From Roseiconus nitratireducens (GTDB lineage Bacteria > Planctomycetota > Planctomycetia > Pirellulales > Pirellulaceae): DNA of 60,648 nucleotides. The position numbers were made by a program, and so were the translations under genes. Positions 8,643 to 17,889 of the stretch are shown piece by piece. Each line of letters begins with the position of its first letter. The first letter of the stretch is position 1. The stretch is taken from the NCBI RefSeq assembly GCF_008629675.1, contig NZ_VWOX01000025.1, positions 1 to 60,648 on the forward strand, read 5' to 3'. The notes under the pieces were generated by a model. It did not search any database, was not told where the DNA came from, and saw only the letters and a list, made by a program, of their open reading frames with translations.

Positions 8643-10982
8643 ATGAAAAAGCTTTGGTTCGCATTTGCGACCGTGATGGTTCTCTCCTTCCTAGTTCTCG
8701 GTTGGATTGGGACGCGTATCTTTCAGCAGATGCCGCCAATTCCTGCCAAAGTCGTCACCTCTGATGGTATCACGCTGATTGATGACGGTGAGATCGGCAA
8801 AGGTCAGAATGTGTGGCAATCAATGGGCGGAATGCAAGTCGGTTCGATCTGGGGACACGGCAGCTACGTCGCGCCGGACTGGACGGCAGACTATCTGCAT
8901 CGTGAGGCGACCTTTATTTTGGACAAGTGGTCGGGAGCCGAGTTCTCCAAGCCGTTCGCAGAGCTTGACGAAGAACATCAAGGACAGCTCGTAGGGCGTT
9001 TGTCCAAATTGATGCACGCCAACACTTTCGATCCGGCGACGAACACGGTGACCATTGAACCGATTCGCGCGGAAGCATTTGAAGCCAACCTGGCGCACTA
9101 CCAAAGCGTATTCATGGATGGAAACGCGGACTACGCTATCCCCGCCAATTCGATAACTAGCGAAGAGCGAGCGAGGCTGTTTTCCAAGTTTGTTTTTTGG
9201 ACAAGCTGGGCCGCCACCGCGACACGTCCCGATGACATTGTCAGCTACACCAACAACTGGCCCTTCGAACCATTGGTTGGTAACCGTCCGACCGGCGACA
9301 ATATCGTATGGACCGGTGTCAGTGTGATCATGCTGCTGGCAGGAATTGCCGCGATGGCTTGGTGGTATGCCGCGCGGCGCGATGAAGAAGAGAAGTCCGA
9401 TGACATCCCAACTCACGATCCGCTGGCTCGATGGGAGGCAACGCCTTCGCAAAAAGCGACTGTCAAATATTTCTGGGTCGTCGCGGCCCTGATATTTGTG
9501 CAAATGGCACTTGGCGTCGTAACCGCTCATTACGGAGTTGAAGGCGAAGGCTTCTATGGCATACCGTTAGGCGAGTACCTACCGTACAGTGTGACTCGGA
9601 CTTGGCATGTGCAGGTTGGCTTGTTCTGGATCGCGACGGCTTGGCTCGCCGCTGGATTGTTCATTGGCCCATTGGTTAGCAATCACGAACCAAAATACCA
9701 GCGACTCGGAGTCAACGTGCTGTTTGGAGCGTTGTTGCTAGTCGTCGTCGGCTCGCTAAGCGGTGAGTGGCTGAGCGTCAAGAATTATATGTCGGACACA
9801 GTCTCGTTCTACCTGGGGCATCAAGGTTACGAGTACGTCGAATTGGGGCGAATTTGGCAACTGGCCTTAATGGCAGGCCTATTGCTGTGGCTAGTGTTAA
9901 TGCTGCGAGTGCTCTGGCCAGCACTGCGTCATAAGGCAGAATCAAGTGCTTCCCAAGCCAACTCGCAACGTCACTTGGTGACTCTCTTGGCCGTTGCAAC
10001 AGGAGCGATCGCGCTTTTCTACGGTGCTGGATTAACTTGGGGTCAACACAGCCATCTAACGATGGTCGAGTACTGGCGTTGGTGGGTCGTTCACTTGTGG
10101 GTTGAAGGGTTCTTCGAAGTCTTCGCCACAACGGTCATCGCGTTCGTCTTCATGCGGTTGAACTTGATTCGACCAGGACTCGCCGCAGCAGCCGCACTGC
10201 TCTCGGCGACGATCTTTTTGGCTGGCGGCATCATTGGCACTTGTCACCACTTGTATTTCGCTGGCACACCGACGGTTGCGCTTGCTTGGGGATCTGTTTT
10301 CAGTGCATTGGAAGTTGTGCCACTGACTTTGGTCAGCTTTGATGCAATGGAAGACCTGCGCCGAAGCAAGGCCTCACCTTGGGTACAACGCTACAAGTGG
10401 CCAATCTATTTCTTCGTGTCTGTCGCGTTTTGGAACATGATCGGCGCAGGGCTCTTCGGCTTCATGATCAACCCACCGATTGCATTGTATTACATGCAAG
10501 GACTCAACACGACACCGCTGCACGGACACGCCGCGCTGTTCGGTGTATATGGAATGCTCGGTATCGGATTGATGTTAATGTGTTTGCGGGTCTTGCTGCC
10601 TGGCCGACCGTGGAAGGACGGCATGTTGCGACTTGGATTCTGGGGCATGAACGTGGGGCTGATGGCAATGTGTTTGTTGAGTCTGCTGCCGGTGGGTTTG
10701 CTACAAACCAAAGCTTCGGTCGAGCACGGCTATTGGTTTGCTCGCAGCAGTGAGTTTATGCAAACCGATTTGATGCAGACTCTACGATGGATGCGAGTTC
10801 CTGGTGACACCATTTTCTTCTTCGGAGCAGTGGCATTGGTGTGGTTTATCGGCGGACTTTGGACCGGCCATTCTTTCTCAAAGCAAGACGACGGGTTCGG
10901 TCCACCACTGAGCGATGATGACGGTCACATGGTATCAAGTTCGCAAGGTGTATCTGGCGAGCGCGAGCTCGTGGAGACCTAA
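8643..10982 (+). CDS. norZ: quinol-dependent nitric oxide reductase (qNOR)
   Basis: 779 residues, the single-chain length of qNOR, in which the NorC-like and NorB-like parts are fused. An N-terminal anchor and a periplasmic domain of about 200 residues (without the CxxCH haem-c motif) precede about twelve membrane helices of haem-copper oxidase type. Metal-ligand histidines are visible in RTWHVQVGLFW, the HSHLTMVEYW and VVHLWVEGFFEVF helices, GTCHHLYF, and HGHAALFGVYG. It reduces two NO to N2O using quinol in the inner membrane. An AAGG stretch lies just upstream of ATG 8643. The next gene, ric, also belongs to nitrosative stress defence. Confidence 0.95.
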   Translation: MKKLWFAFATVMVLSFLVLGWIGTRIFQQMPPIPAKVVTSDGITLIDDGEIGKGQNVWQSMGGMQVGSIWGHGSYVAPDWTADYLHREATFILDKWSGAEFSKPFAELDEEHQGQLVGRLSKLMHANTFDPATNTVTIEPIRAEAFEANLAHYQSVFMDGNADYAIPANSITSEERARLFSKFVFWTSWAATATRPDDIVSYTNNWPFEPLVGNRPTGDNIVWTGVSVIMLLAGIAAMAWWYAARRDEEEKSDDIPTHDPLARWEATPSQKATVKYFWVVAALIFVQMALGVVTAHYGVEGEGFYGIPLGEYLPYSVTRTWHVQVGLFWIATAWLAAGLFIGPLVSNHEPKYQRLGVNVLFGALLLVVVGSLSGEWLSVKNYMSDTVSFYLGHQGYEYVELGRIWQLALMAGLLLWLVLMLRVLWPALRHKAESSASQANSQRHLVTLLAVATGAIALFYGAGLTWGQHSHLTMVEYWRWWVVHLWVEGFFEVFATTVIAFVFMRLNLIRPGLAAAAALLSATIFLAGGIIGTCHHLYFAGTPTVALAWGSVFSALEVVPLTLVSFDAMEDLRRSKASPWVQRYKWPIYFFVSVAFWNMIGAGLFGFMINPPIALYYMQGLNTTPLHGHAALFGVYGMLGIGLMLMCLRVLLPGRPWKDGMLRLGFWGMNVGLMAMCLLSLLPVGLLQTKASVEHGYWFARSSEFMQTDLMQTLRWMRVPGDTIFFFGAVALVWFIGGLWTGHSFSKQDDGFGPPLSDDDGHMVSSSQGVSGERELVET

Positions 10983-11036
10983 TTGAGATCAAAACCTTTC
11001 ACCTTAACATCAAATCTAAACAAGAAAAGTTAAACT

Positions 11037-11741
11037 ATGACAACTCTCACACCTGCCGACACCGTCGGCGAATTTGTTCGGCGCAGTCCCAAGCTGGCTC
11101 GCGTATTTGAAAACTTTGGAATCGATTATTGCTGCGGAGGAAAACGGCCACTTGTCCAAGCATGCGAAAAACGTGGCATCGATATCGCCGAGGTGATGCG
11201 GCAACTTGACGTCTGCGAGTCCTCCGATGAGGCCCAGAACCTCATCGATGTCGACTCGATGTCACTAACGGAACTGGCCGATCACATCGAAGCCACACAT
11301 CATGCCTACCTCCGTGAAGAACTACCGCGATTGGAGTTCATGACCGAGAAGGTTTCGCGAGTGCACGGCGACAAAAACGAAAACCTTCATCGAATGCGAG
11401 ATGCTTTCGTGGCGCTGAAGGCTGAGCTTGAGCCGCACATGATGAAAGAAGAACGAGTGTTGTTTCCGATTGTGCGTCAATTGGAAGCCTCGGCCGATCG
11501 CCCGCAACTCCACAGTGGAACCGTTGCCAACCCGATTCGACAAATGGAGCACGAGCATGATATTGCCGGTGAGGCATTGGCAATCCTCAGGGAATCAACG
11601 GATGGCTACACACCACCCGACTGGGCGTGCAACACTTATCGAGCGATGTTGGAATCGTTGGCTCGACTGGAGGCCGATATGCACCAACACATCCACAAGG
11701 AAAACAACGTGCTCTTCGTCAAAGTCCAATCGATTGAATGA
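11037..11741 (+). CDS. ric: iron-sulfur cluster repair di-iron protein
   Basis: 234 residues of the Ric/ScdA/YtfE family. The N-terminal ScdA-type domain carries FENFGIDYCCGG with C32 and C33. The rest is a hemerythrin-like four-helix bundle with the His and Glu ligands in ATHHAYLREELP, EPHMMKEERVLFP, EHEHDIAGE and HQHIHKENNVLF. The protein helps rebuild iron-sulfur clusters damaged by NO. It is 54 bases after norZ on the same strand and completes a nitrosative stress module. Confidence 0.93.
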   Translation: MTTLTPADTVGEFVRRSPKLARVFENFGIDYCCGGKRPLVQACEKRGIDIAEVMRQLDVCESSDEAQNLIDVDSMSLTELADHIEATHHAYLREELPRLEFMTEKVSRVHGDKNENLHRMRDAFVALKAELEPHMMKEERVLFPIVRQLEASADRPQLHSGTVANPIRQMEHEHDIAGEALAILRESTDGYTPPDWACNTYRAMLESLARLEADMHQHIHKENNVLFVKVQSIE

Positions 11742-11814
11742 CTTCGGTTCGCTGTATCGGAAGTCAGGTTATCAACAACTCTGCTTGGAAAGTCCGAGCA
11801 GGTGGGGATGCCAG

Positions 11815-13479
11815 TCAATCTTCACGTGAGGATGGCTGGGACTTCCCGCAAGAAGCCAGCCATTGCTTCAAGTGAACCGCGAGATTCTCGCCGACTTGCT
11901 GTTCGTCACCAGATATTTTGTCGGCTCCCGCAATGACGAAATCGTCCTGAAACACCGCGTAGCGAGCGCGAACGATTGTGTGAACTTGCGGAGCATGACT
12001 ACGAATGTGCGAGAGGACGGCAAGGGCCGATTTGTAGTGCGGAATTGTGATCACGACAACTTGACTTTCAGCCACTCGTGCGTGCTCAAGCACTTCGGTC
12101 TGTGTCGCATCGCCGACCTCAGCATGGAACCCCAACTGTTTTGCCTTCTGCACGCCAGCATGATTCAATTCTAAGACCGTCACGCGAATGGATCGATCGA
12201 CTAAATCACGAGCCGCGATTTGCCCGGCTGGACCAAAGCCTACGATCACAACTTCTGGTGGTTCAGCCCCTTGGTGTGCTGTCGATTCCTGGACAATCGT
12301 GTCACCAATGCGCCCAGCTACCCAGTTACCAAAGCGAGGAGCCAGCGGAACCAGAATCGCACTTAAAAAGAATGACACGATGGCGGCGGATACAACTAAG
12401 GCGTAGGTCGATTCCGATAGAACGCCACTGGCACGACCGATACTTCCAAGCACGAAAGCGAACTCACCAATTTGCGCCAGACAAAGCCCTGTTGCTACGG
12501 CCACACGCGTGCTTTGTCCAAGGGCAGCAAAGATCACCCAAATGATCACAAACTTTCCGATCGTGATGAGCGCCACTGTCGCAGCAACCAAAGGGACGTT
12601 CTTAATAATCCAAACTGGGTCTGCAACCATGCCTGCGGCACCAAAGAAGAGCGTCAACAAGATCACTTGCAACGGAGATACGTCCGCGCGAATTTGGGTC
12701 GCAAACGCGGAGTTGCCCAACAACATCCCAGCTACGAAGGCACCGAGCGCAGGTGAAATACCGACCGCGTGAGACGCCCAGGCTGCGCCGAGTCCGGTTA
12801 CCACCGCAAAAATCACAGTCAGTTCGCGATTGCGATGCAGTGTCAACGTCCCAAGTGCTAACACAGCAATTTTATTTAGCAAGAGCAAGCCGATGACGAG
12901 TCCACCTGCCATAAGCATGAGTTTCGCCACATTCTTAGCGATGTCACCTGAATCCCCTTCTCCGCCGAGTATGGTGACAAGTAACGCGAGGGGAACCACG
13001 GCCATGTCCTGCGTCAACAACACACCGAGGCTATTATTCCCGTGTGGCATTTCGATTTCGCTACGTTCCATCAATATCCGTAGGACAACCGCCGTACTGC
13101 TAAGCGCTATCATGGCACCGAGCGCGATCGATTCACGCACGGGCAATCCACATAACGTTGCACCACCAAACCCTAACAAGATCGTTAGTCCAACCTGAGC
13201 TGCGCCACCAACAATCGGCTTCGCCCCAAGTTTCTTCAGCCGGCTGACCGAAAACTCGAGTCCTAAACTGAACAGCAGAAGTGCGACGCCCAATTCAGCA
13301 ATGGCTTCAATTTCGTGTTGACCACTAACGGCATGAACGCTTCCAGGTCCGCCAAGCAACATCCCGGCCAGCAAGTATCCAACGATAGGACTCTGGCCAA
13401 AACGCGAAAACACACCGCCAACAAGTAGCGAAGCCCCAAGCATCACGACGACATCTCGCAGGATCGTCCAAAGTTCCAA
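11815..13479 (-). CDS. CPA2 cation:proton antiporter with TrkA-N domain (KefB-like)
   Basis: 554 residues. The first 390 or so form the 12-13 helix Na+/H+ exchanger-like domain of the CPA2 family, with LLFSLGLEFSVSRLKKLG and LLTQDMAVVPLAL near the ion site. The last 150 residues are a Rossmann TrkA-N (KTN) domain with the nucleotide loop VVIVGFGPAGQIAARDL. Such proteins export K+ or Na+ in exchange for protons and are gated by NAD or glutathione adducts. No TrkA-C domain follows. It is convergent with ric, with 73 bases between the stops and no obvious shared terminator. Confidence 0.9.
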   Translation of the reverse strand: MELWTILRDVVVMLGASLLVGGVFSRFGQSPIVGYLLAGMLLGGPGSVHAVSGQHEIEAIAELGVALLLFSLGLEFSVSRLKKLGAKPIVGGAAQVGLTILLGFGGATLCGLPVRESIALGAMIALSSTAVVLRILMERSEIEMPHGNNSLGVLLTQDMAVVPLALLVTILGGEGDSGDIAKNVAKLMLMAGGLVIGLLLLNKIAVLALGTLTLHRNRELTVIFAVVTGLGAAWASHAVGISPALGAFVAGMLLGNSAFATQIRADVSPLQVILLTLFFGAAGMVADPVWIIKNVPLVAATVALITIGKFVIIWVIFAALGQSTRVAVATGLCLAQIGEFAFVLGSIGRASGVLSESTYALVVSAAIVSFFLSAILVPLAPRFGNWVAGRIGDTIVQESTAHQGAEPPEVVIVGFGPAGQIAARDLVDRSIRVTVLELNHAGVQKAKQLGFHAEVGDATQTEVLEHARVAESQVVVITIPHYKSALAVLSHIRSHAPQVHTIVRARYAVFQDDFVIAGADKISGDEQQVGENLAVHLKQWLASCGKSQPSSRED

Positions 13480-13956
13480 AGTCGCACTCCTTGTGACACA
13501 GATGTCAATTTGCCATTCGAAAGAAACACAGTCGCCATTGACGACATCCAGTTTAAGACTCCAAATGTCAATTTAGATGACGACCAAATGTTGCACCATC
13601 TGGGTCGGTAGATTCGATTGCGTGAGACGACAGCCGCAAGCAATGTCCAGACACACCGCTGCCGATCGGGCCTCAATGCGGCATTGAAGCGGTTGCAGCG
13701 GGGCGATCTCCTTCACTGCTGCGATTTAAGTATTCTCTGGTTCGACAACTAACGTGAGGCTGAACGGCGGATGCCGCCTTTTGGATCAAAGTACAATACT
13801 TGAGCGATTCAGTGCCTTGTCCACTAAGCAGCCATGAGACATGCTTTGCGAGCATTCCTTTTATCAACTCCCCGCGTGACCTTAAACGCCAGTCCTAAAC
13901 AGACTTGGATGGGGATGCGGGGATCAAAGTTCAAGCCCGATTTCTTTTAGGAGTAC
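13480..13956. other. 477-bp region without a convincing gene, left of the IS element
   Basis: Short open frames here match no family I recognise. The region includes the left target-duplication copy GTAC at 13953-13956. In one frame an open stretch starting at a TTG runs into the insertion site and, with the element removed, would join the frame of the 81-residue gene to the right. This hints that a gene was split. Confidence 0.4.
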
Positions 13957-14030
13957 TGGAGTGCTCCCCAAAACTTGATCCAGATGGTATGAGAGTCTAG
14001 AGCCCGACGACGGGCAAAGGAGACTCTCGG

Positions 14031-14315
14031 ATGAAGAAACGAAGTAGACGACATAGCCCCGAGCAGATCGTCAAGAAACTGCGAGACGCTGAAGTCATGC
14101 TCAACAACGGTAAGAGCATGGAGGAAGTCTTGAAGGTGCTGGAAGTCAGCGAGGCCACTTTCAATCGTTGGCGAAACCAGTACGGAGGGATGAAGAGCGA
14201 AGAGGCCAAGAGACTGAAAGACCTTGAGGGAGAGAACGCCCGATTGAAACGTCTGTTGGCGGAAGCCGAGCTCGACAAGGCGATGCTGAAGGAAGCTCTT
14301 CGGGGAAACGACTAA
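14031..14315 (+). CDS. IS3-family transposase OrfA
   Basis: A 94-residue DNA-binding subunit with the HTH_8-type start RSRRHSPEQIVKKLRDAEV, a helix-turn-helix around EEVLKVLEVSEATFNRWRNQYGG, and a leucine-zipper-like C-terminus (LKDLEGENARLKRLLAEAEL). OrfB continues in the -1 frame, so the full transposase OrfAB is probably made by programmed -1 frameshifting near the end of this gene. Confidence 0.92.
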   Translation: MKKRSRRHSPEQIVKKLRDAEVMLNNGKSMEEVLKVLEVSEATFNRWRNQYGGMKSEEAKRLKDLEGENARLKRLLAEAELDKAMLKEALRGND

Positions 14316-14338
14316 GCCCGACACACAAACGCGAGACC

Positions 14339-15220
14339 GTGAAGCGACTACGACGGAAGTTTTCGGTCTCTGAGCGTCGGGCTTGTAAAGGAGTTGGTTT
14401 TTCCCGAACCAGCATCCGCTACTGCCGTCGTACAAAGACTGATGAACCTGCGATTCGCAAGCGTTTGCGTGAACTGGCGCGGCAACGTCCTCGGTTCGGC
14501 TATCGCCAAATGACTAGGTTGCTTCGCCTGGAAGGTTTTCGGGTGAGCTTCAAACGGGTGCATCGAATCTGGAAAGTCGAGGGGCTAAAAGTGCGTAAAA
14601 AACCGAAGAAAAAGCGGGCGAAAGGCAAGTCCAAGAATGCTTGCCACCGACTCCGAGCCGAGCGAATCAATCACGTTTGGAGTTGGGACTTTATCTTCGA
14701 TCGAACGACACACGGTCACTCCTTGAAATGGCTTTCAATCGTCGATGAATACACTCGTCGATGCATCACCTTGGATGTCGGACGAAGTATGACCAGTGAA
14801 GATGTGATCAATCGCTTGGCTGAGCTGTTCGTGATGTACGGAGTTCCTGAGTGTATCCGGAGCGACAACGGCCCCGAGTTCATTGCAAAGGCGATCCAGC
14901 AGTGGTTGACGTCGTTGGACGTCAAGACGCTCTACGTGGAACCAGGCAGCCCTTGGCAAAACGGATACGCCGAGAGCTTTCACAGCCGTCTACGAGACGA
15001 GCTATTGAACACGGAGGAGTTTGACAGCGTGCGACACGCCCGTGCCCACGCTGCGGCCTGGCGAGAGGACTACAACGGCTATCGGCCGCACAGTTCGCTC
15101 GGCGGGCTACCCCCTGATGAGTACGCGCGTCGCTGTGCTGATTCCGCTACGTTTGCTGCGCAAACTCCGCTCCATCAGCACAGCGAAACCAAACCTGTTA
15201 CCCAACCCATACTCTCATAA
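14339..15220 (+). CDS. IS3-family transposase OrfB, DDE integrase
   Basis: About 293 residues with an HTH_21-like segment (RFGYRQMTRLLRLEGF) and an rve integrase core. The DDE triad is visible as the Asp in WSWDFIFD, the Asp in RSDNGPEF and the Glu in NGYAESFHSRLRDE, and PHSSLGGLPPDEY closes the domain. The GTG at 14339 is only the first possible start in this frame; in vivo it is probably translated by frameshift from OrfA. No stop or deletion interrupts it, so the element may be active. Confidence 0.92.
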   Translation: MKRLRRKFSVSERRACKGVGFSRTSIRYCRRTKTDEPAIRKRLRELARQRPRFGYRQMTRLLRLEGFRVSFKRVHRIWKVEGLKVRKKPKKKRAKGKSKNACHRLRAERINHVWSWDFIFDRTTHGHSLKWLSIVDEYTRRCITLDVGRSMTSEDVINRLAELFVMYGVPECIRSDNGPEFIAKAIQQWLTSLDVKTLYVEPGSPWQNGYAESFHSRLRDELLNTEEFDSVRHARAHAAAWREDYNGYRPHSSLGGLPPDEYARRCADSATFAAQTPLHQHSETKPVTQPILS

Positions 15221-15308
15221 CACCTGGACGAAAAACGGGGGCATTCCAGTACGTCAAGTGGAACCCTGCAAGACGATCGAAATTCCTTCTTGTCCTTCGA
15301 TACTGATT

Positions 15309-15554
15309 ATGTGCGACACCACCGCTAGAGTTGATGGTGATACGGTCGTGATTGAGCAACCTCGTTCTATGCCTGTAGTTCAGCTCGTCGGATCGCGGGC
15401 TCCAGCCGTCGCGAAACTAATCAACGATGAAGTAGCGATCTTTCAAAACGAGATCGCGACTCGCCATTCTGCTGCACCTAACCGAGGTGTACCGAATCGT
15501 GGGGAGCCCGACCGTGGTGCCCCCAATCGAGGCGACCCTGATCGCGGAAGATAG
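15309..15554 (+). CDS. small protein with [ND]RGxP tail repeats
   Basis: 81 residues from ATG 15309, no family recognised. The C-terminus is five near-identical pentapeptides (NRGVP, NRGEP, DRGAP, NRGDP, DRGR), a tandem 15-bp DNA repeat. The same frame continues upstream to the IS element edge 60 bases away with protein-like sequence, so this may be the 3' part of a gene cut by the IS. It precedes parA on the same strand. Function unknown. Confidence 0.45.
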   Translation: MCDTTARVDGDTVVIEQPRSMPVVQLVGSRAPAVAKLINDEVAIFQNEIATRHSAAPNRGVPNRGEPDRGAPNRGDPDRGR

Positions 15555-15708
15555 CTGAGTTGTACTTCGAACTCACATAGGCGATTCAGTTCCGATGAAG
15601 CAAATCGCATCGAAGGTCCTCTGATTCAGCGAGTGCTAAATCCCGAACATTGCTGCTCCGTCACAATTGACACGAGTCATTTGCATCTGCCACCTTCATC
15701 GTGGTAGC

Positions 15709-16512
15709 GTGGCTTCGGTGGATTCAGCGAATACAACAACGGCAATTACATCGCTGAATCGAAAAGGGGGCGTTGGCAAGACACACTTCTGTTGGCTGAT
15801 GGCGTCGGCATGTCATGCGGCAGGATTACGGATTCTGATAGTGGATCTAGATCCGCAAGCGAATCTGACAGGGAGTTTCTTAGCGGAAGATGACGTCACC
15901 CGATCGGTTGAACAGCTGTTTGACCCGAGCACGGAGCCAGATGTCGAATCGTTGATCGTGTCCACGGAGTTTGAAGGCGTCGATTTGCTCCCGAGCTCAT
16001 CGCGTCTGGAACCCCTCAATATTAGCGACAACTGGCATGATTCTGATCTGCACCTGTCGTTAGCGGAGGCACTTCACCAAGTGTCCAATCGCTACGACTA
16101 CATTTTATTTGATTGTCCGCCGAGCTTGTCGCTTGTGAGCTATGCCGCGCTTTGCGCTTCGCAGCATGTTGTCATTCCCCTCGAAGCGGCTCGGTGGGGC
16201 GCCCTGGGAACGCAGCACATTGCCGCTGCGATCGAACTTGTGCAGCAGCACTATAACCCGCGGTTGCGTTTGATGGGCTATTTGGTCAGTCGATACAAGA
16301 CGCGGCGTTCGTACCAGCAGACGTATCTGGCCGAGCTACGCAAACATTTTGGAGATTTGGCTTTTGAGACCGTTATTCCTGACCTAGCGGAATACGAAAA
16401 GGCTGTCACCGACCGAAACTTGCTTTCCAATCATTCCCCTTCCTCCCGTGCCAACAAAATTGCCAACGAACTCCTCGCCGAAGTCCAAGCCCGCGCGCAA
16501 AAACTCGCGTGA
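15709..16512 (+). CDS. parA: ParA-type partition ATPase
   Basis: A ParA/Soj-type ATPase. The deviant Walker A motif is NRKGGVGKTH, followed by VDLDPQANLTGSF and the Walker B strand ILFDCPPSLSLVS. It drives plasmid or chromosome segregation together with ParB. The gene is followed directly by parB and lies in a cluster with a rep gene and iterons, so it belongs to a plasmid-type system. The start is uncertain: GTG 15709 is chosen, with TTG 15667 and GTG 15718 as alternatives. The Thr of the motif is followed by His-Phe-Cys, slightly unusual but not disabling. Confidence 0.9.
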   Translation: MASVDSANTTTAITSLNRKGGVGKTHFCWLMASACHAAGLRILIVDLDPQANLTGSFLAEDDVTRSVEQLFDPSTEPDVESLIVSTEFEGVDLLPSSSRLEPLNISDNWHDSDLHLSLAEALHQVSNRYDYILFDCPPSLSLVSYAALCASQHVVIPLEAARWGALGTQHIAAAIELVQQHYNPRLRLMGYLVSRYKTRRSYQQTYLAELRKHFGDLAFETVIPDLAEYEKAVTDRNLLSNHSPSSRANKIANELLAEVQARAQKLA

Positions 16513-16522
16513 GTCCGCCGCC

Positions 16523-17371
16523 ATGGCGGCAGGAAATGCCTTTACATCCAAACCAGCACTCCCCTCTTCGCTTTCACCCATTGCGCCAACGTCCAAGCCC
16601 GATCAGCGACGACTGAGCGGTGCCTTCATGATTTCGCTGGAACGGATTGAGCCCGACCCCGATCAACCACGTAAACAGGTTGAGCCATCGCACATCGAGG
16701 AGCTCGCACAGTCGATTGCCGCCCTCGGCGTGCTGCAGCCGATTACCGTGCGAGAAGTACCGGGAGCAGACCGGTATCGCATCGTGGCTGGGGAATGCCG
16801 CTATCGCGCTGCCAAACAGGCTGGCCTGACCGAGATTCCCGCTTGGATACGCACACCCGAACAGAAGAAAGTGCTGCTGGAACAGGTTGTCGAGAACTGG
16901 CAGCGGAGTGACCTCTCTCCGTTTGAGATCGCAGATAGCCTGGGAATCCTGCGCGATGCGAATGGGTATTCCCAGCAAGAACTGGCGAATATCACGGGAA
17001 AAAGCAAAGGAGAAATCAGCCGTATCTTGCGATTGCTTGAATTAGATCCTGAAGTTCAGCAGGTCGCTCGCCAAGACGCAAGCGGACGTATCGCACGCCG
17101 GCATCTCTATGCCATGCGTGATTTACCCGTCTCTGAGCAGCTTGAATTGCTGCACGAAATCCAGCAAGGACACCATACCACTGAATCTGTCGAACAGCGT
17201 GCGCAGCGCAAGTCGACTCCCCTGCCCCCGAAGAACAAGGCAAGACGACGAACCGAGAAGTTCCGTACGACGCATGCTTTGATCACCATGCAATTCGAGG
17301 ATGACTCCCCTACTGTCGAAATGATGTTAGATGCCTTGCATGAAGTGAAACAGCGTCTGCTAGACAAGTAG
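16523..17371 (+). CDS. parB: ParB-type partition protein
   Basis: About 282 residues from ATG 16523, ten bases past the parA stop. An earlier ATG at 16448 would overlap parA by 65 bases. The ParB/Srx N-terminal domain carries the CTP-binding GECRYRAAKQAGL box. The central helix-turn-helix follows (GYSQQELANITGKSKGEISRILRLL), then a short C-terminal dimerisation segment. It should bind a parS site and load ParA. I could not find a convincing parS by eye. Confidence 0.92.
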   Translation: MAAGNAFTSKPALPSSLSPIAPTSKPDQRRLSGAFMISLERIEPDPDQPRKQVEPSHIEELAQSIAALGVLQPITVREVPGADRYRIVAGECRYRAAKQAGLTEIPAWIRTPEQKKVLLEQVVENWQRSDLSPFEIADSLGILRDANGYSQQELANITGKSKGEISRILRLLELDPEVQQVARQDASGRIARRHLYAMRDLPVSEQLELLHEIQQGHHTTESVEQRAQRKSTPLPPKNKARRRTEKFRTTHALITMQFEDDSPTVEMMLDALHEVKQRLLDK

Positions 17372-17889
17372 ACTTGGTCCGCGCGAGTGCAAACGCTGTC
17401 TAGTCCAGGTTTCCCCGGGAAACTTTGCACCGACGCTTCTTCTTGCAATCCTTTTCATAAAGGTTGATAAAATCGCACGTCACCATTACCTCTCTATTGT
17501 TGGCTTATGACGCGCAACGACCGTCGCGTCGCATCCCCATAGCCTTGACGACTGGCGCGGTATTCATCGAGGGGCACTTGATACCGCACGACAGCAAGGA
17601 TTTTCAACAACGCGGCTGCAGAGACACTGGACAGTTGAGCTTGTCCTGGATACCGGTACGACCAGCGGCGTCGTGCAAGATGCTGACCGGCGACAGACAT
17701 TTGGTACGAACGTTGCCACTTCTGCGGTGACTTCTGGTTTCGTCTGGGATTTTGAAACAGGCAACTCCCCCGACGCACAAAACCAATTAAAGAACCCTCC
17801 GACCAGTCCCCTCCTCGGACCGTTTGCGACTCAACATAATTATTGTTTGGCAATCGTTAATTCGAACTTGTTCAATCACTACGAATGAC
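17372..17889. other. 518-bp gap after parB, no convincing gene
   Basis: Open frames on both strands here lack recognisable motifs. The sequence lies between parB and the iteron-like region and may contain partition or origin sites. Nothing specific was identified. Confidence 0.4.

Larger units (their letters stand above)
13957..15248 (+). mobile_element. complete IS3-family insertion sequence, IS407-like
   Basis: A 1292-bp element. The left end begins TGGAGTGCTCCCC and the right end, read inward, begins TGGAATGCCCCCG; similarity continues to GTATGAGAG against TTATGAGAG. It is flanked by identical GTAC at 13953-13956 and 15249-15252, a 4-bp target duplication as expected for the IS407 group. 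It holds the two overlapping-frame transposase genes of IS3 elements. Intact ends, duplication and frames suggest recent arrival. Confidence 0.9.

Noticed and set aside
13673..13867. 64-residue minus-strand open frame
   Set aside because: No motif, no start context, and it lies in a gap that seems degraded.
17464..17853. Open frames on both strands after parB
   Set aside because: Overlapping frames with no family match or coding pattern; likely chance.
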